Under the pieces are notes generated by a model. It was not told the DNA's origin and did not search any database. It saw nothing but the letters and a program-made list of their open reading frames with translations. A stretch of 56,599 nt of DNA from Clostridia bacterium (GTDB taxonomy: Bacteria; Bacillota; Clostridia; Oscillospirales; CAG-272). The position numbers and the translations under genes were made by a program. This document shows, one piece after another, positions 17,380 through 25,788 of this stretch (the first letter of the stretch is position 1; each line of letters opens with the position of its first letter). The DNA lies in contig JAFTNJ010000008.1 in the NCBI GenBank assembly GCA_017451915.1, forward strand, positions 1-56,599. The letters run 5' to 3'.

Positions 17380-18381
17380 CTACGCCATGGTGGCAAGCAT
17401 GGAAAGGGTCACCTCGTAGCGGGTCTGCTCGCCCTTGGTGTAGCGTTCCCATTCCTCTGCCATATACTCTGCCATGCGATGGGTCTCGTTGCCCATGCTC
17501 CCCGCGATGTGAGGGGTGAGGATGCAGTTGGGCAGGCTGTAAAAGGGATGCCCCTCTACGGGCGGCTCGGGATAGGTCACGTCCAGGATCGCCGTCAGAT
17601 CCTCCCGCTCGCCCAGCACCCGTGCCAGGTCCTCTTCCACCACCTGCGCCCCTCTGCCCGTGTTGATGAAGGTGGCGTAGGGCATCATGCTTGCAAACAG
17701 CCCACCGTTCAGCATTCCAACCGTTTGCTCGTTGTTGGCCAGATGGTTGGAGACCACGCGGCAGGTGGAAAAGATCTCGTCAAGGGATGCTTTTTTCACG
17801 TTCAGTCTCTTCGCTTTTTCGTCGGAGAGGAAGGGATCAAAGGCCAGAACCTCCAGGCGGTAATCCTTCAGCATTTCGGCCACCAGAGAGCCGATCATGC
17901 CCACGCCCAGAAGCCCTACACGCTCCCCGTAGTTGCCGGGATAGCAAGCTGCCAATTGTTTCGCTTGACGGTGCTCCCCCTGACTCATAACGCGAGAGGT
18001 GAAGTAATACCCCTTGTTGGCAAGCAGGATCTGCGCCAGGGTGTACTCGGCCACGGGAACGGCGTTGGCCGCCCACGCGCTGAAGACCTTAATGCCCTTT
18101 TCCAGGAAGGGGCGGGCGAACTTTTGCACCGATCCCGCGGCGTAAAAGACGCATTTGAGATTTGGGAAACAAAGCTCGATCTCCTCCTCCGTAAAGGCGG
18201 GCATCCCCCAGGTGGAAAACAGATACTCCACGTCGGCAAAGCGTTCGGGTGTTGCCAAAATTTCCTCACGGGAATAGACGCCTTCGTCCAGGGCCGCGCG
18301 GCGGCGCAGGTCCGCTATCAACGCGGCACTGTATACGTCGGTAATTTTTTGCTTTTTATCGCTGATGAGTATAGATCTCAT
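17380..18381 (-). CDS. NAD-dependent D-2-hydroxyacid dehydrogenase family protein
   Basis: 333 residues. Start set at 18381 because AAAGGA is seven bases upstream of that ATG and too close to the one 6 bases earlier. The NAD-binding motif is GLLGVGMIGSLVAEML near 148, and the catalytic trio is visible: Arg in NTGRGAQVVEE, Glu in DVTYPEPP and His in LTPHIAG. It resembles phosphoglycerate-dehydrogenase-like enzymes of catabolic operons, which reduce 2-oxo acids or oxidise 2-hydroxy acids. In this operon it probably handles a sugar-derived acid. Located 23 bases before the downstream gene. Confidence 0.88.
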   Translation of the reverse strand: MRSILISDKKQKITDVYSAALIADLRRRAALDEGVYSREEILATPERFADVEYLFSTWGMPAFTEEEIELCFPNLKCVFYAAGSVQKFARPFLEKGIKVFSAWAANAVPVAEYTLAQILLANKGYYFTSRVMSQGEHRQAKQLAACYPGNYGERVGLLGVGMIGSLVAEMLKDYRLEVLAFDPFLSDEKAKRLNVKKASLDEIFSTCRVVSNHLANNEQTVGMLNGGLFASMMPYATFINTGRGAQVVEEDLARVLGEREDLTAILDVTYPEPPVEGHPFYSLPNCILTPHIAGSMGNETHRMAEYMAEEWERYTKGEQTRYEVTLSMLATMA

Positions 18382-18393
18382 AATCATATCCTT

Positions 18394-19140
18394 TCACATT
18401 CCCGAAAGAATGAGTCGGAGGGCTTCGGCCTCGGCGGCCAGCTCCTCGGGCAAATGGTTGGGCATAAACTCCAAAAGCAGAGCGTGGTCGCCCTCAAAGC
18501 AGGAGAGATAGCTTCTCCAAGTGTCCACGGCATCCGCCAGAGGATAGCGATCCTTTTCCTTCCAGTTGAAAACGTGGATTTGCGTTACGTATGGAGCAAT
18601 CGTCTTGGCGTATTCCATGTTCTCCTCAAAGGAGATATACTGATTGGGCTGCCAGTACATTCCAAAATGCTTGGAATTCACCGTCTCTATCAATTCCATC
18701 GCGCCCGCAAGGCAATTTGTAAAGGTGTTTGGATGGCATTCCATACAGAAATACACGCCCTCTTCCTCCGCGATTTTAGCAAGGGCCTTGGCATCACGCA
18801 AAAGGATCGCTTTGGCCTCCTCGGTAAAGTCCTCGTAGTTGCCCTTGCCGCACCAAAGGCGGATGATGTTGGTGCCCAGAATCCCGGCGGCGGCAATATA
18901 GCCGTAAATCTCCTCCACGGGGGTGATGCCCACGCGGAAATAGGTGCCGTAGGAGGAGCAGGTCAGCCCCCTTCTCTTTTGCTCGGCGGCAAGGTAGGTA
19001 AGACGCTCTTTGTCGTTGCAGGGGGCGTGAACGTCACTTCCCCATTCCACAAATTTCAAGCCGCATTGGGCACACAGATCCATGATCGCATCCACCGTCA
19101 AAGAGCGGAAGGAGATCGAAACGAGTCCGGTTTGAAACAT
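18394..19140 (-). CDS. Sugar phosphate isomerase/epimerase family (TIM barrel, xylose isomerase-like)
   Basis: 248 residues, AP-endonuclease-2 TIM-barrel type. FVEWGSDVHAP near 30, a CMECHPNTF segment near 133 with metal-ligand Glu and His, HFGMYWQPNQY near 160, QIHVFNW near 192 with a His ligand, and a final LLLEFMP Glu complete a typical divalent-metal site. Members interconvert keto and aldo sugars, act on inositol derivatives, or open C-glycosides. GAGAGGA precedes the ATG. The operon context suggests action on the intermediate made by the flavoenzymes or dehydrogenases; the substrate is unknown. Confidence 0.85.
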   Translation of the reverse strand: MFQTGLVSISFRSLTVDAIMDLCAQCGLKFVEWGSDVHAPCNDKERLTYLAAEQKRRGLTCSSYGTYFRVGITPVEEIYGYIAAAGILGTNIIRLWCGKGNYEDFTEEAKAILLRDAKALAKIAEEEGVYFCMECHPNTFTNCLAGAMELIETVNSKHFGMYWQPNQYISFEENMEYAKTIAPYVTQIHVFNWKEKDRYPLADAVDTWRSYLSCFEGDHALLLEFMPNHLPEELAAEAEALRLILSGM

Positions 19141-19161
19141 ATCTGTATCCTCTCAATCTGT

Positions 19162-21069
19162 TCAGTCAATATTTTGATTTTGGCGGTAGCTTCGCCAAAC
19201 GTTCTCAAAAAAATCCTCGTTTTGCGGCAGGGGACGGCGGGCTCTCCAGCGGATGCCAAAGCCCTCGGCCTCCAAAAAGACGTGCTGGATCCTCTCAACC
19301 GTTTTCCCCTCGGTATCGGCGGTAAAGCGGAAGAGCTCCTCCAATCCTTTGGCAACCCGGCCCTTTTCGTCCCGATAAAGAGCCGATCCGCGGGAAAGGC
19401 CTACCTGCTTGGTATAGTCGATCATTGCCAAGAGGACCGCGGCCTGTACCGTGAGAATATCCCGTAAGCGGTAGAGCTGCTCGAACTCGTTTTCCGCGCC
19501 AACGCCGAAGCGATCCCCGAAGCAGCGCAGATCGTCCAAAATCGGTTCCAGAGCCCGTTCCATGGCGGAAACGTCACGAATGGCGGCTCCGCAGGCACTC
19601 ATGCGCTCCTGCGCCGCTCTCACCTCGCCCGCAACGTTGGAAGGACGGTTCAAAGCGCCTTGGCAAACAGCGGTATTTTTTTCGATCGCATCCCCAAGAA
19701 TGGCTTCAAAGGACCGTTCCTCCATAACGGATCGCTTCGAGGCTCCAATGAACTGGGCCGCCCGCAAGGATCCCACCTGCCCCGCGTTCAGAGCACTTCC
19801 CCCGGGACGGGTGACGCCGTGAGTCCCCGCGCACTCGCCAGCGGCAAAGAGGCCCTTGACCTCGCTCTGCCACCAAGCGTCCACGGCAACGCCGCCGTTG
19901 TTGTGCTGGGCGCAGAGAGCGATCTCCAGCGGCTCCTTGGTAATATCCACGCCGTAGCCGCGGTAAAGCTCCACGGCGGGGGCATTCATCTTTAACAACC
20001 GCTCTATGGGCGTGCCAAAGCAAGCCCCCGCGTTTTGGAGATAGGTGTGCGCCTCCTCGCTCAAAGAGGAAAAATCGATCGCGCCGAGCCCAAAGGGATT
20101 CTTGGTAAAATCCAGATAGACGCGGCGGTGGCGCATGACGGTCTCGCGGTAGACCAAAAGGTCGATGACCGAGGAGCCCTCCAGGGCTTTCTTGACGTCA
20201 AAGGGCCATTGGTATCCCTTGAGAAAGAGCATGGAGAGTGCCTCATAGGAATTGGCGTAATGCTCGGCCAAAAACTCGTACTCACTTCCGTTCTCATCCA
20301 CCGAAAACACTCTCGGCAACACCTGCATATAGGTCCCCGACACGTTCCAGCGAGGGGCCACCGAGGCCAGGCCGTACTGCCACTCGGTCATGTTCTGCAA
20401 GGATGCCCCCGCACGCAGAGCCAGGGAGCTGGAGCCCATATGACACTCCGGGTAAACGCTCCGGGCATAGATCCCCGCAGGGCCGCCCGTGGCCATGACC
20501 ACGTGGGGCGTGCGGAAGGCCACGAAGCCTCCCTTTTGCAGATCCAGGCAGAGCAGGCCGCACACGCCGTCCTCCCCCGTCAGGATCTCCACGGCCAGCA
20601 GCCGATCCTGGATCTCCACGCCCAAGGATTTGGCTTTTTGCTCCAGAGCCTCGGTCATGAATTTGGAGGTCAGGGGGCCTGCCGAGGTGGCGCGGGCATA
20701 AGGGTCGTGGTCGGTCTTATATCCCACGTATTCCCCGTAGCGGTTATGGGGAAAGGGGACACCGATCTCGCAAAGGTGAAAGAAGCAGCGTGCCGAGAGG
20801 GCGGCCTCGCAGAGCGCGTTGTCACCGTCCACACAGCCCCCCGCAAAGAGGTTCTCGGCCATGAAGGCAACGCTGTCGGGAGCACTGCCCCCCAGTCCCA
20901 ATTTATAGTAGGTCTGCTTGTCGCTTCCCGTGTTGCGGGAGGTTCCCATACCCACGCCCTCGGTAACGATGCAAACGCTTTTTTTGCCGCTTTCCTTGAT
21001 GCGGCAGGCGGCGTTGTAGCCCGCCGCCCCCGTGCCGATCACCACGGCATCGTAGGTTTTATAATCCAT
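19162..21069 (-). CDS. FAD-dependent oxidoreductase, fumarate reductase/aspartate oxidase flavoprotein family
   Basis: 635 residues. Start at 21069, with AAGGA eight bases upstream. The FAD dinucleotide motif VVIGTGAAGYNAA begins at residue 7, followed by a second FAD contact MATGGPAGIYA near 195 and the C-terminal capping part QHNNGGVAVD...GLFAAGECAGTHG near 400. The His-x-x-Gly-Gly region and layout match FrdA, NadB and ApsA-type subunits, but no Fe-S or cytochrome partner of the classical kind is encoded nearby; the OYE-like Fe-S protein of the operon could supply electrons. It probably dehydrogenates or reduces a carbon-carbon or C-N bond of a sugar acid or plant compound. Confidence 0.87.
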   Translation of the reverse strand: MDYKTYDAVVIGTGAAGYNAACRIKESGKKSVCIVTEGVGMGTSRNTGSDKQTYYKLGLGGSAPDSVAFMAENLFAGGCVDGDNALCEAALSARCFFHLCEIGVPFPHNRYGEYVGYKTDHDPYARATSAGPLTSKFMTEALEQKAKSLGVEIQDRLLAVEILTGEDGVCGLLCLDLQKGGFVAFRTPHVVMATGGPAGIYARSVYPECHMGSSSLALRAGASLQNMTEWQYGLASVAPRWNVSGTYMQVLPRVFSVDENGSEYEFLAEHYANSYEALSMLFLKGYQWPFDVKKALEGSSVIDLLVYRETVMRHRRVYLDFTKNPFGLGAIDFSSLSEEAHTYLQNAGACFGTPIERLLKMNAPAVELYRGYGVDITKEPLEIALCAQHNNGGVAVDAWWQSEVKGLFAAGECAGTHGVTRPGGSALNAGQVGSLRAAQFIGASKRSVMEERSFEAILGDAIEKNTAVCQGALNRPSNVAGEVRAAQERMSACGAAIRDVSAMERALEPILDDLRCFGDRFGVGAENEFEQLYRLRDILTVQAAVLLAMIDYTKQVGLSRGSALYRDEKGRVAKGLEELFRFTADTEGKTVERIQHVFLEAEGFGIRWRARRPLPQNEDFFENVWRSYRQNQNID

Positions 21070-21093
21070 TGCTTTCATCCTTTTCACGTCCCA

Positions 21094-21840
21094 TCAGAGT
21101 CGTTGCAGATGGAAGCCGCCGTCCACGTCCAGGGAATGTCCCGTCACGTAGGGGAGTGCCCCCGTGCAGAGAGCAAACACGGCCTTGGCAATGTCCTCGG
21201 GTCTGCCCCAACGCTTGATGGGGAGCAGACCGCCCTCGATGAGGGCGTCGTATTTTTCCTTGACCTTCTCGGTCATGCCCGTGGCAATGATGCCGGGGCG
21301 CACCTCGTTGACGGGGATGCCGTACTCGGCAAGACGGTCGGCAAAGAGCTTTGTCATCATAGAAACCCCCGCCTTGGAAATACAATACTCACCGCGACTC
21401 ACCGAGCTCGCATAGGCGGACAGGGAGGAAATGTTGCAGATGTAGCCTCGGATCCCATCCTCGGGGGTGTTTCCGATCATCTCCCGCGCCACCAGCTGGG
21501 TGAGGAACAAGGTTCCCTTGGCGTTGATATTCATGACCTGATCGTAGCTTTCCTCGCTCATTTCCAAAAGATCGGCACGCACCTTTGGAGCGATGCCCGC
21601 CACGTTGACCAGGCCGTCGATTCTTCCGAACCTCTCCTTGGCCGCCGCCACGAGAGCGATGCGATCCTCACGGTTTCCCACGTCGCCGCGCACGCAGACA
21701 AAGCGGTCGCCGTAATCCTTTTCAAAGTCGGCGGGCGTGGAACGGATCAAGCCCGTCACCCCGTAGCCCGCATCCAGAAACAACTTGGCGGTTGCCGCGC
21801 CGATGCCTCCGGCACAGCCGGTGATGATGATATTTTTCAT
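21094..21840 (-). CDS. Short-chain dehydrogenase/reductase (SDR)
   Basis: 248 residues, classical SDR length. TGCAGGIG at 6-13 binds NAD(P), NVAGIAP near 85 is the NNAG-type motif, and the catalytic Ser-Tyr-Lys set is Ser in ISSLSAYA, then Tyr-Cys-Ile-Ser-Lys near 155. Start at 21840 with AAAGGAG upstream. C-terminal residues match sugar-acid and 3-oxoacyl reductase-like SDRs. It likely oxidises a hydroxyl on the operon's substrate, as KduD does for uronates, but specificity cannot be read. Confidence 0.9.
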   Translation of the reverse strand: MKNIIITGCAGGIGAATAKLFLDAGYGVTGLIRSTPADFEKDYGDRFVCVRGDVGNREDRIALVAAAKERFGRIDGLVNVAGIAPKVRADLLEMSEESYDQVMNINAKGTLFLTQLVAREMIGNTPEDGIRGYICNISSLSAYASSVSRGEYCISKAGVSMMTKLFADRLAEYGIPVNEVRPGIIATGMTEKVKEKYDALIEGGLLPIKRWGRPEDIAKAVFALCTGALPYVTGHSLDVDGGFHLQRL

Positions 21841-21870
21841 GGTTCCTTCTCCTTTTTCAAGCAAAGAGAT

Positions 21871-23184
21871 TCAGTTCTTCAAAACACTTTTATACAGATC
21901 GGTGTAAAGCTCGTCCCGCAGGACACAGCCGGGGGTGGAGCCGTTTCGCATCAGCTCGGTGCACTTGGAGCAGCAGAGGCAAAGACGCTCCTTCTTCAAC
22001 TCTCCGGCGCCAAGGATCTCCTTGGCAAAGTTGGGATGGGCAAAGATGGTGCGGCCAAAGCCGGCCAGATCAAAGCCGTCCTTTTCCACAAAGCCCGCGG
22101 CTACGCCGGGGGCGGCAACGCCAAGATAGGAAAGTCCCGAGCAGATCAGCCGGATCTCGGGCACCGCCGCCTTGAGGGTGGCGGTGCCGTGCAGCATCCG
22201 CGCAACGCCCTCCAGGGGATGCTCCTCGGCGGTATATCCCCCTTGGGCAAAGGGGCGATTGACGTGGGGATTGACGTACGGATTCCCCATGGTGATATTC
22301 AAAAGCTCCACGCCCAGAGCCGAAAGCTCCCGCAGCAGGCGGATCGGCTCGGTGGGGTCAAACGCCAGACTGCCGTCATTCCGAACCCCAAAGCCGTAGG
22401 GATAGGGGAAGCCGTCGTACACGTTGAGACGGGAGCTGACCAAAAAGTCGCTTCCGCAGGACTGGATCGCCCCCTCCACGCTCTCCCGGAGCAGACGGGT
22501 GCGGTTCTCAAAGCTTCCGCCGTAGCGACCCTTTCGCTCGTAGGCCGAGAGAAGCTCGGAATTGAGGTAGCGATGACAGCACTTGATATCCACGCCGTCA
22601 AAGCCCGCTTTCTCGGCCAGGCGCGCCGTGGCGATCAGATCCTCCTTGACCCGATCAATGCCCTCGTCGGTGATGATGCGGGAGGCGTCGATGGGGTTGT
22701 CCTTTTCAAACAGGGGATTGTTGTAGGCAATGACGGGAGCGGGGGTACCTTGGGGCTTACTGTATCGCCCCGAATGGGTGTCCTGCATCAGGATCAGGGG
22801 CGCGTAGCCGTTCTCCCGCAGGCCGATCTCCCGGATCTCCTCCACCGTCTCCCGAAAAACGTCCAAATTCTTCTCGGTGAGCCAGAGCTGACGGGGATTG
22901 GCCCGTCCCTCCTCACAGCAGGCGGTGGCCTCAAACCAGATCACGCCCGCCCCTCCCGCGGCAAAGCGGCGGTAGCGGCGGCGGGTCAGCTCGTCGGGAG
23001 CCCCGTCTCCCCGTCCGTCACAGCCCTCCATGGCCTGGCAGACCAGGCGGTTGGGGGCGGTCTTTTTCCCCAGGGACAGGGGCGCGGCCAGGGCAGAGGT
23101 GTCTGCCGTATAGGGCAGGGGACACTCCAGCGTGGCGTTCTGTTGTTCAAAATCTTCGATCTTTGTATATACTCTACGGTTCAT
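21871..23184 (-). CDS. NADH:flavin oxidoreductase, old yellow enzyme family with 4Fe-4S motif, short form
   Basis: 437 residues. The OYE TIM barrel shows VCQAMEG near 50, the active-site strand VDIKCCHRYLNSELL near 195 and an ENRTRLL helix. A Cys motif CLCCSKC-x11-C near 410 fits the 4Fe-4S site of 2-enoate, dienoyl-CoA and bile-acid (BaiCD/BaiH) reductases. The gene stops right after it, so the FAD/NADH domains of those ~650-residue enzymes are absent and electrons must come from elsewhere, perhaps the FAD protein at 19162-21069. First gene of the operon; GGAGGGA precedes the ATG. Confidence 0.88.
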   Translation of the reverse strand: MNRRVYTKIEDFEQQNATLECPLPYTADTSALAAPLSLGKKTAPNRLVCQAMEGCDGRGDGAPDELTRRRYRRFAAGGAGVIWFEATACCEEGRANPRQLWLTEKNLDVFRETVEEIREIGLRENGYAPLILMQDTHSGRYSKPQGTPAPVIAYNNPLFEKDNPIDASRIITDEGIDRVKEDLIATARLAEKAGFDGVDIKCCHRYLNSELLSAYERKGRYGGSFENRTRLLRESVEGAIQSCGSDFLVSSRLNVYDGFPYPYGFGVRNDGSLAFDPTEPIRLLRELSALGVELLNITMGNPYVNPHVNRPFAQGGYTAEEHPLEGVARMLHGTATLKAAVPEIRLICSGLSYLGVAAPGVAAGFVEKDGFDLAGFGRTIFAHPNFAKEILGAGELKKERLCLCCSKCTELMRNGSTPGCVLRDELYTDLYKSVLKN

Positions 23185-23204
23185 AGTTCATCCCTCCTGC
23201 CCCC

Positions 23205-23247
23205 ATTATACATCAAAAATCAAAAAAATAATATAGCAAGATTGCTA
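23205..23247 (-). promoter_or_regulatory. Catabolic-operon promoter -10 with upstream inverted repeat
   Basis: Minus-strand TATAAT (23210-23205) lacks a good -35. Upstream lies a perfect inverted repeat TAGCAA-GA-TTGCTA at 23234-23247, and another TTGCT half-site at 23264-23268. A missing -35 plus an adjacent palindrome fits an activator site for the divergent AraC protein. The protein-site pairing is inferred. Confidence 0.55.
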
Positions 23248-23263
23248 ATTTCTATGTAAATAT

Positions 23264-23291
23264 TGCTTTTTTTCAAAAAATGTGTTATATT
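23264..23291 (+). promoter_or_regulatory. Promoter of the AraC-family regulator gene
   Basis: TTGCTT (23264-23269), 16-bp spacer, TATATT (23286-23291) with a TG two bases ahead. The TTGCT half-site lies inside the -35, so autoregulation is possible. Confidence 0.5.
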
Positions 23292-23324
23292 AAATGCAGA
23301 AATCCTCAAAACGGAGGTTGCATC

Positions 23325-24161
23325 ATGCGCGTTTTATCGGTTGGTTACGCAGATACCCCTCTGCGGTTGCACAGTCATTACCACGAGGGTCACCAGCTCC
23401 TATTTGTGGTTGGGGGCGAGACAGACGTGACCGTGGGGACCCAGCACTACCACATGGAGCCGGGGTCTCTGTTGCTCCTGAGCCGTTTGGAGGAGCATTC
23501 GATCCACGGTGCCACGCCCGAATACCGCCGCTACACGCTGCGCGTGGCCCCCGAGGCCTCCACGCCCTCCAACCAAGAAAACGCCCTGCTCTTTTCGGTG
23601 CTGGTCAACCGCGGCGCGGGCTTTCGCCACGTGATCGCCCTGGGAGACCGGGCTCCAATCTTTGAAGATCTGTTTGCCGAAATGGCGCGGGAGTATGCAT
23701 CCGAGGCTCCCATGCGGGAGGAAATGCTCGCTCTGCTGTTCCGACGCTTTTTGATCCTGCTTCTTCGCCACGCGCCCCATCTCTTTTTAACCGAGGCCAA
23801 CCGCAGCACCCGCTTGATCCAGGCCATTCAGCAGCGCATAGAACAGGATTGCCGTGAAAACACCCCGCTGACCAAGCTGGCCGAGGAATACCACGTCAGC
23901 ACCTCCCACCTGGCCCACCTCTTTAAAAGAATTACCGGCTACGCCCTCATGGAGTACCGCCAGGCCTGCCGCCTGACCACCGCAAAGGGATTGTTGAGCA
24001 GTACCCAAAAGTCCATCAAGGAGATCGTGGAGATCTGCGGATTTGGAGACGAAAGCAACTTCAGCCGCAAGTTCCGGGAAAAGACGGGCATGACCCCCTC
24101 GGAGTTCCGCCGACAAAACCGCTCCCACACCGAAAATGTAAAAAAGCAATCAAAAAATTGA
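23325..24161 (+). CDS. AraC-family transcriptional regulator
   Basis: 278 residues. Start at 23325, with ACGGAGG upstream. A cupin sensor domain occupies about 1-150 (HSHYHEGHQLLFVVGGETDVTVG near 15), and the C-terminal ~100 residues carry the two AraC helix-turn-helices: LAEEYHVSTSHLAHLFKRITG and IKEIVEICGFGDESNFSRKFREKTGMTPSEFR, the second being the family signature. Divergent from the six-gene catabolic operon 140 bp away, it most likely senses its sugar substrate and activates it. Confidence 0.93.
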   Translation: MRVLSVGYADTPLRLHSHYHEGHQLLFVVGGETDVTVGTQHYHMEPGSLLLLSRLEEHSIHGATPEYRRYTLRVAPEASTPSNQENALLFSVLVNRGAGFRHVIALGDRAPIFEDLFAEMAREYASEAPMREEMLALLFRRFLILLLRHAPHLFLTEANRSTRLIQAIQQRIEQDCRENTPLTKLAEEYHVSTSHLAHLFKRITGYALMEYRQACRLTTAKGLLSSTQKSIKEIVEICGFGDESNFSRKFREKTGMTPSEFRRQNRSHTENVKKQSKN

Positions 24162-24200
24162 ATTCCCGTTTATGTTTTCGGCTTTCCTCCCATTTTTTTA

Positions 24201-24229
24201 TTGTAATTTCCACCGCGCCGTGCTAAAAT
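24201..24229 (+). promoter_or_regulatory. Promoter of the metF-metH operon
   Basis: TTGTAA (24201-24206), 17-bp spacer, TAAAAT (24224-24229) preceded by TGC (extended -10). Only about 45 bp separate it from metF, so there is no room for a long riboswitch leader. Confidence 0.75.
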
Positions 24230-24280
24230 GGAACCGTACTCCCATTGACACGGCAGCGGCGTTTGATAAAGGAGCCCCAA

Positions 24281-25156
24281 ATGAAGCTTACGCAACTCTT
24301 TCAACGTCAAACCCTATCCCTCTCCTTCGAGGTGTTCCCTCCCAAGACCGACTCGGCCTTTGAGAGCGTGAAGCACGCCGTGGAGGAGATCGCCGCCCTG
24401 CGCCCCTCCTTTATGAGCGTGACCTACGGTGCCGGCGGCGGAACCAGCCGCTATACCCTGGACATTGCCAAGGACATTAAGGAGCGCTACGGCGTTCCCA
24501 CCCTGGCCCACCTGACCTGCGTTTCCTCTACCCGCGAGACGGTGCGGGAAAGGATAAGGCAGATCCGCGAGGCGGGAATTGAAAACATCATGGCCCTGCG
24601 GGGAGATCTGACCCCCGAGCTGGCCGCCACCGACCGCAGTACCTGGGAATACCGCCACGCCACCGACCTGATCCGTGACATTCGTGAGCTGGCCCCCGAC
24701 GTCTGCATTGGCGGTGCCTGCTACCCCGAGATCCATCCCGAGAGCCCCAACCAACGGGAGGACATTCTCCACCTGAAGGAAAAGGCCGAGGCAGGCTGCT
24801 CCTTTTTGACCACCCAGATGTTTTTTGACAACCATCTCCTTTATAATTTCCTGTATAAGATCCGGGAGGCCGGCATTACCCTGCCCGTGATCCCCGGCAT
24901 CATGCCCATTACCAACGCCAAGCAGGTAGAGCGCGCCATTCACCTCTCGGGCTCCTTTATGCCCCAGCGCTTTAAGAGCCTGGTGGATAAATTCGGCTAC
25001 TCCCCCGAGGCCATGAAGCAGGCCGGCATCGTTTACGCCACCGACCAGATCATTGACCTCTTTGCCAACGGCATTACCAACGTACACGTCTACTCCATGA
25101 ACAAGCCCGACGTGGCCGAACAGATCCTGAACAATCTCTCGGCCATCTTGGGATGA
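24281..25156 (+). CDS. metF: Methylenetetrahydrofolate reductase MetF
   Basis: 291 residues. LSFEVFPPKT near 12 is the conserved opening, YGAGGGTSR near 49 and ALRGDL near 105 are FAD/folate contacts, and GASCYPE appears as GGACYPEIHPES near 147. It reduces 5,10-methylene-THF to 5-methyl-THF, the methyl donor for MetH. Start at 24281 with AAAGGAG upstream. It overlaps the next gene by ATGA, so the three genes are coupled for methionine synthesis. Confidence 0.95.
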   Translation: MKLTQLFQRQTLSLSFEVFPPKTDSAFESVKHAVEEIAALRPSFMSVTYGAGGGTSRYTLDIAKDIKERYGVPTLAHLTCVSSTRETVRERIRQIREAGIENIMALRGDLTPELAATDRSTWEYRHATDLIRDIRELAPDVCIGGACYPEIHPESPNQREDILHLKEKAEAGCSFLTTQMFFDNHLLYNFLYKIREAGITLPVIPGIMPITNAKQVERAIHLSGSFMPQRFKSLVDKFGYSPEAMKQAGIVYATDQIIDLFANGITNVHVYSMNKPDVAEQILNNLSAILG

Positions 25157-25779
25157 GGGCCGTCATGATCCACACGTTGACTCTGACCCCTCCTCCGCCC
25201 CACCGCGATACGGTGCTGCGCTACGCGGGGATCTCTCCTGCCGCGGCCTATGGGGATCCTTCCCTGCCCTCCCTTTTGGAGGACTGTCTCTCCCTTGCCG
25301 CCGAGCCCTCGGCCTTCTCGGTCTGCTACGGCGTCTTTCCCCTGCGGATCTCGGGAGAGGATCTGGATCTCGGCTTTGCCACCCTCTCCTCCGCGGATCT
25401 CCTTGCGCTGTGGAAGGACTGCCGCCACGTTCTGGCCTTTGCCGCCACCGTGGGGCTCTCCTTTGACCGTGCCGTGGCCCGCGCCGAGGCCCACTCCCCC
25501 ACCCGGGCTCTGCTCTTGGACGCCCTGGGATCCGAGCGCGTGGAGGCGCTGTGCGACACCTTTTGCCAACGGATGGCAACCCAATATGCATCCGAGGGAG
25601 CCCTTTTGACCCCTCGCTTCAGTCCCGGCTACGGCGACCTGCCCCTCTCCTTTCAAATTCCGCTGTTCCAAGCCCTGGACTGCTCCCGCAGGATCGGCCT
25701 GACCCTGAACCAAAGCCTTTCCATGTCGCCCTCCAAATCGGTGACCGCCATGGTGGGCATCCGATACCAATCCCAATAG
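25153..25779 (+). CDS. Stand-alone methionine synthase reactivation-domain protein
   Basis: 208 residues. The C-terminal half carries the MetH activation-domain hallmarks RFSPGYGDLPLSFQ near 155 and SPSKSVTAMVGI near 192, which bind AdoMet for reductive methylation of inactive cob(II)alamin. In E. coli this is the fourth MetH domain; here it is a separate small protein lying between metF and metH. The start overlaps the metF stop. The N-terminal ~90 residues look like a helical adaptor. Confidence 0.9.
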   Translation: MRAVMIHTLTLTPPPPHRDTVLRYAGISPAAAYGDPSLPSLLEDCLSLAAEPSAFSVCYGVFPLRISGEDLDLGFATLSSADLLALWKDCRHVLAFAATVGLSFDRAVARAEAHSPTRALLLDALGSERVEALCDTFCQRMATQYASEGALLTPRFSPGYGDLPLSFQIPLFQALDCSRRIGLTLNQSLSMSPSKSVTAMVGIRYQSQ

Positions 25780-25788
25780 GAGGAACCG

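Noticed and set aside
20035-23259. Plus-strand frame of about 1074 residues opposite the catabolic operon
   Set aside because: Antisense to three motif-bearing genes and no ribosome site or domain.
24162-24280. SAM or cobalamin riboswitch before metF
   Set aside because: Only about 45 bp lie between the promoter and the start, with no matching conserved elements.
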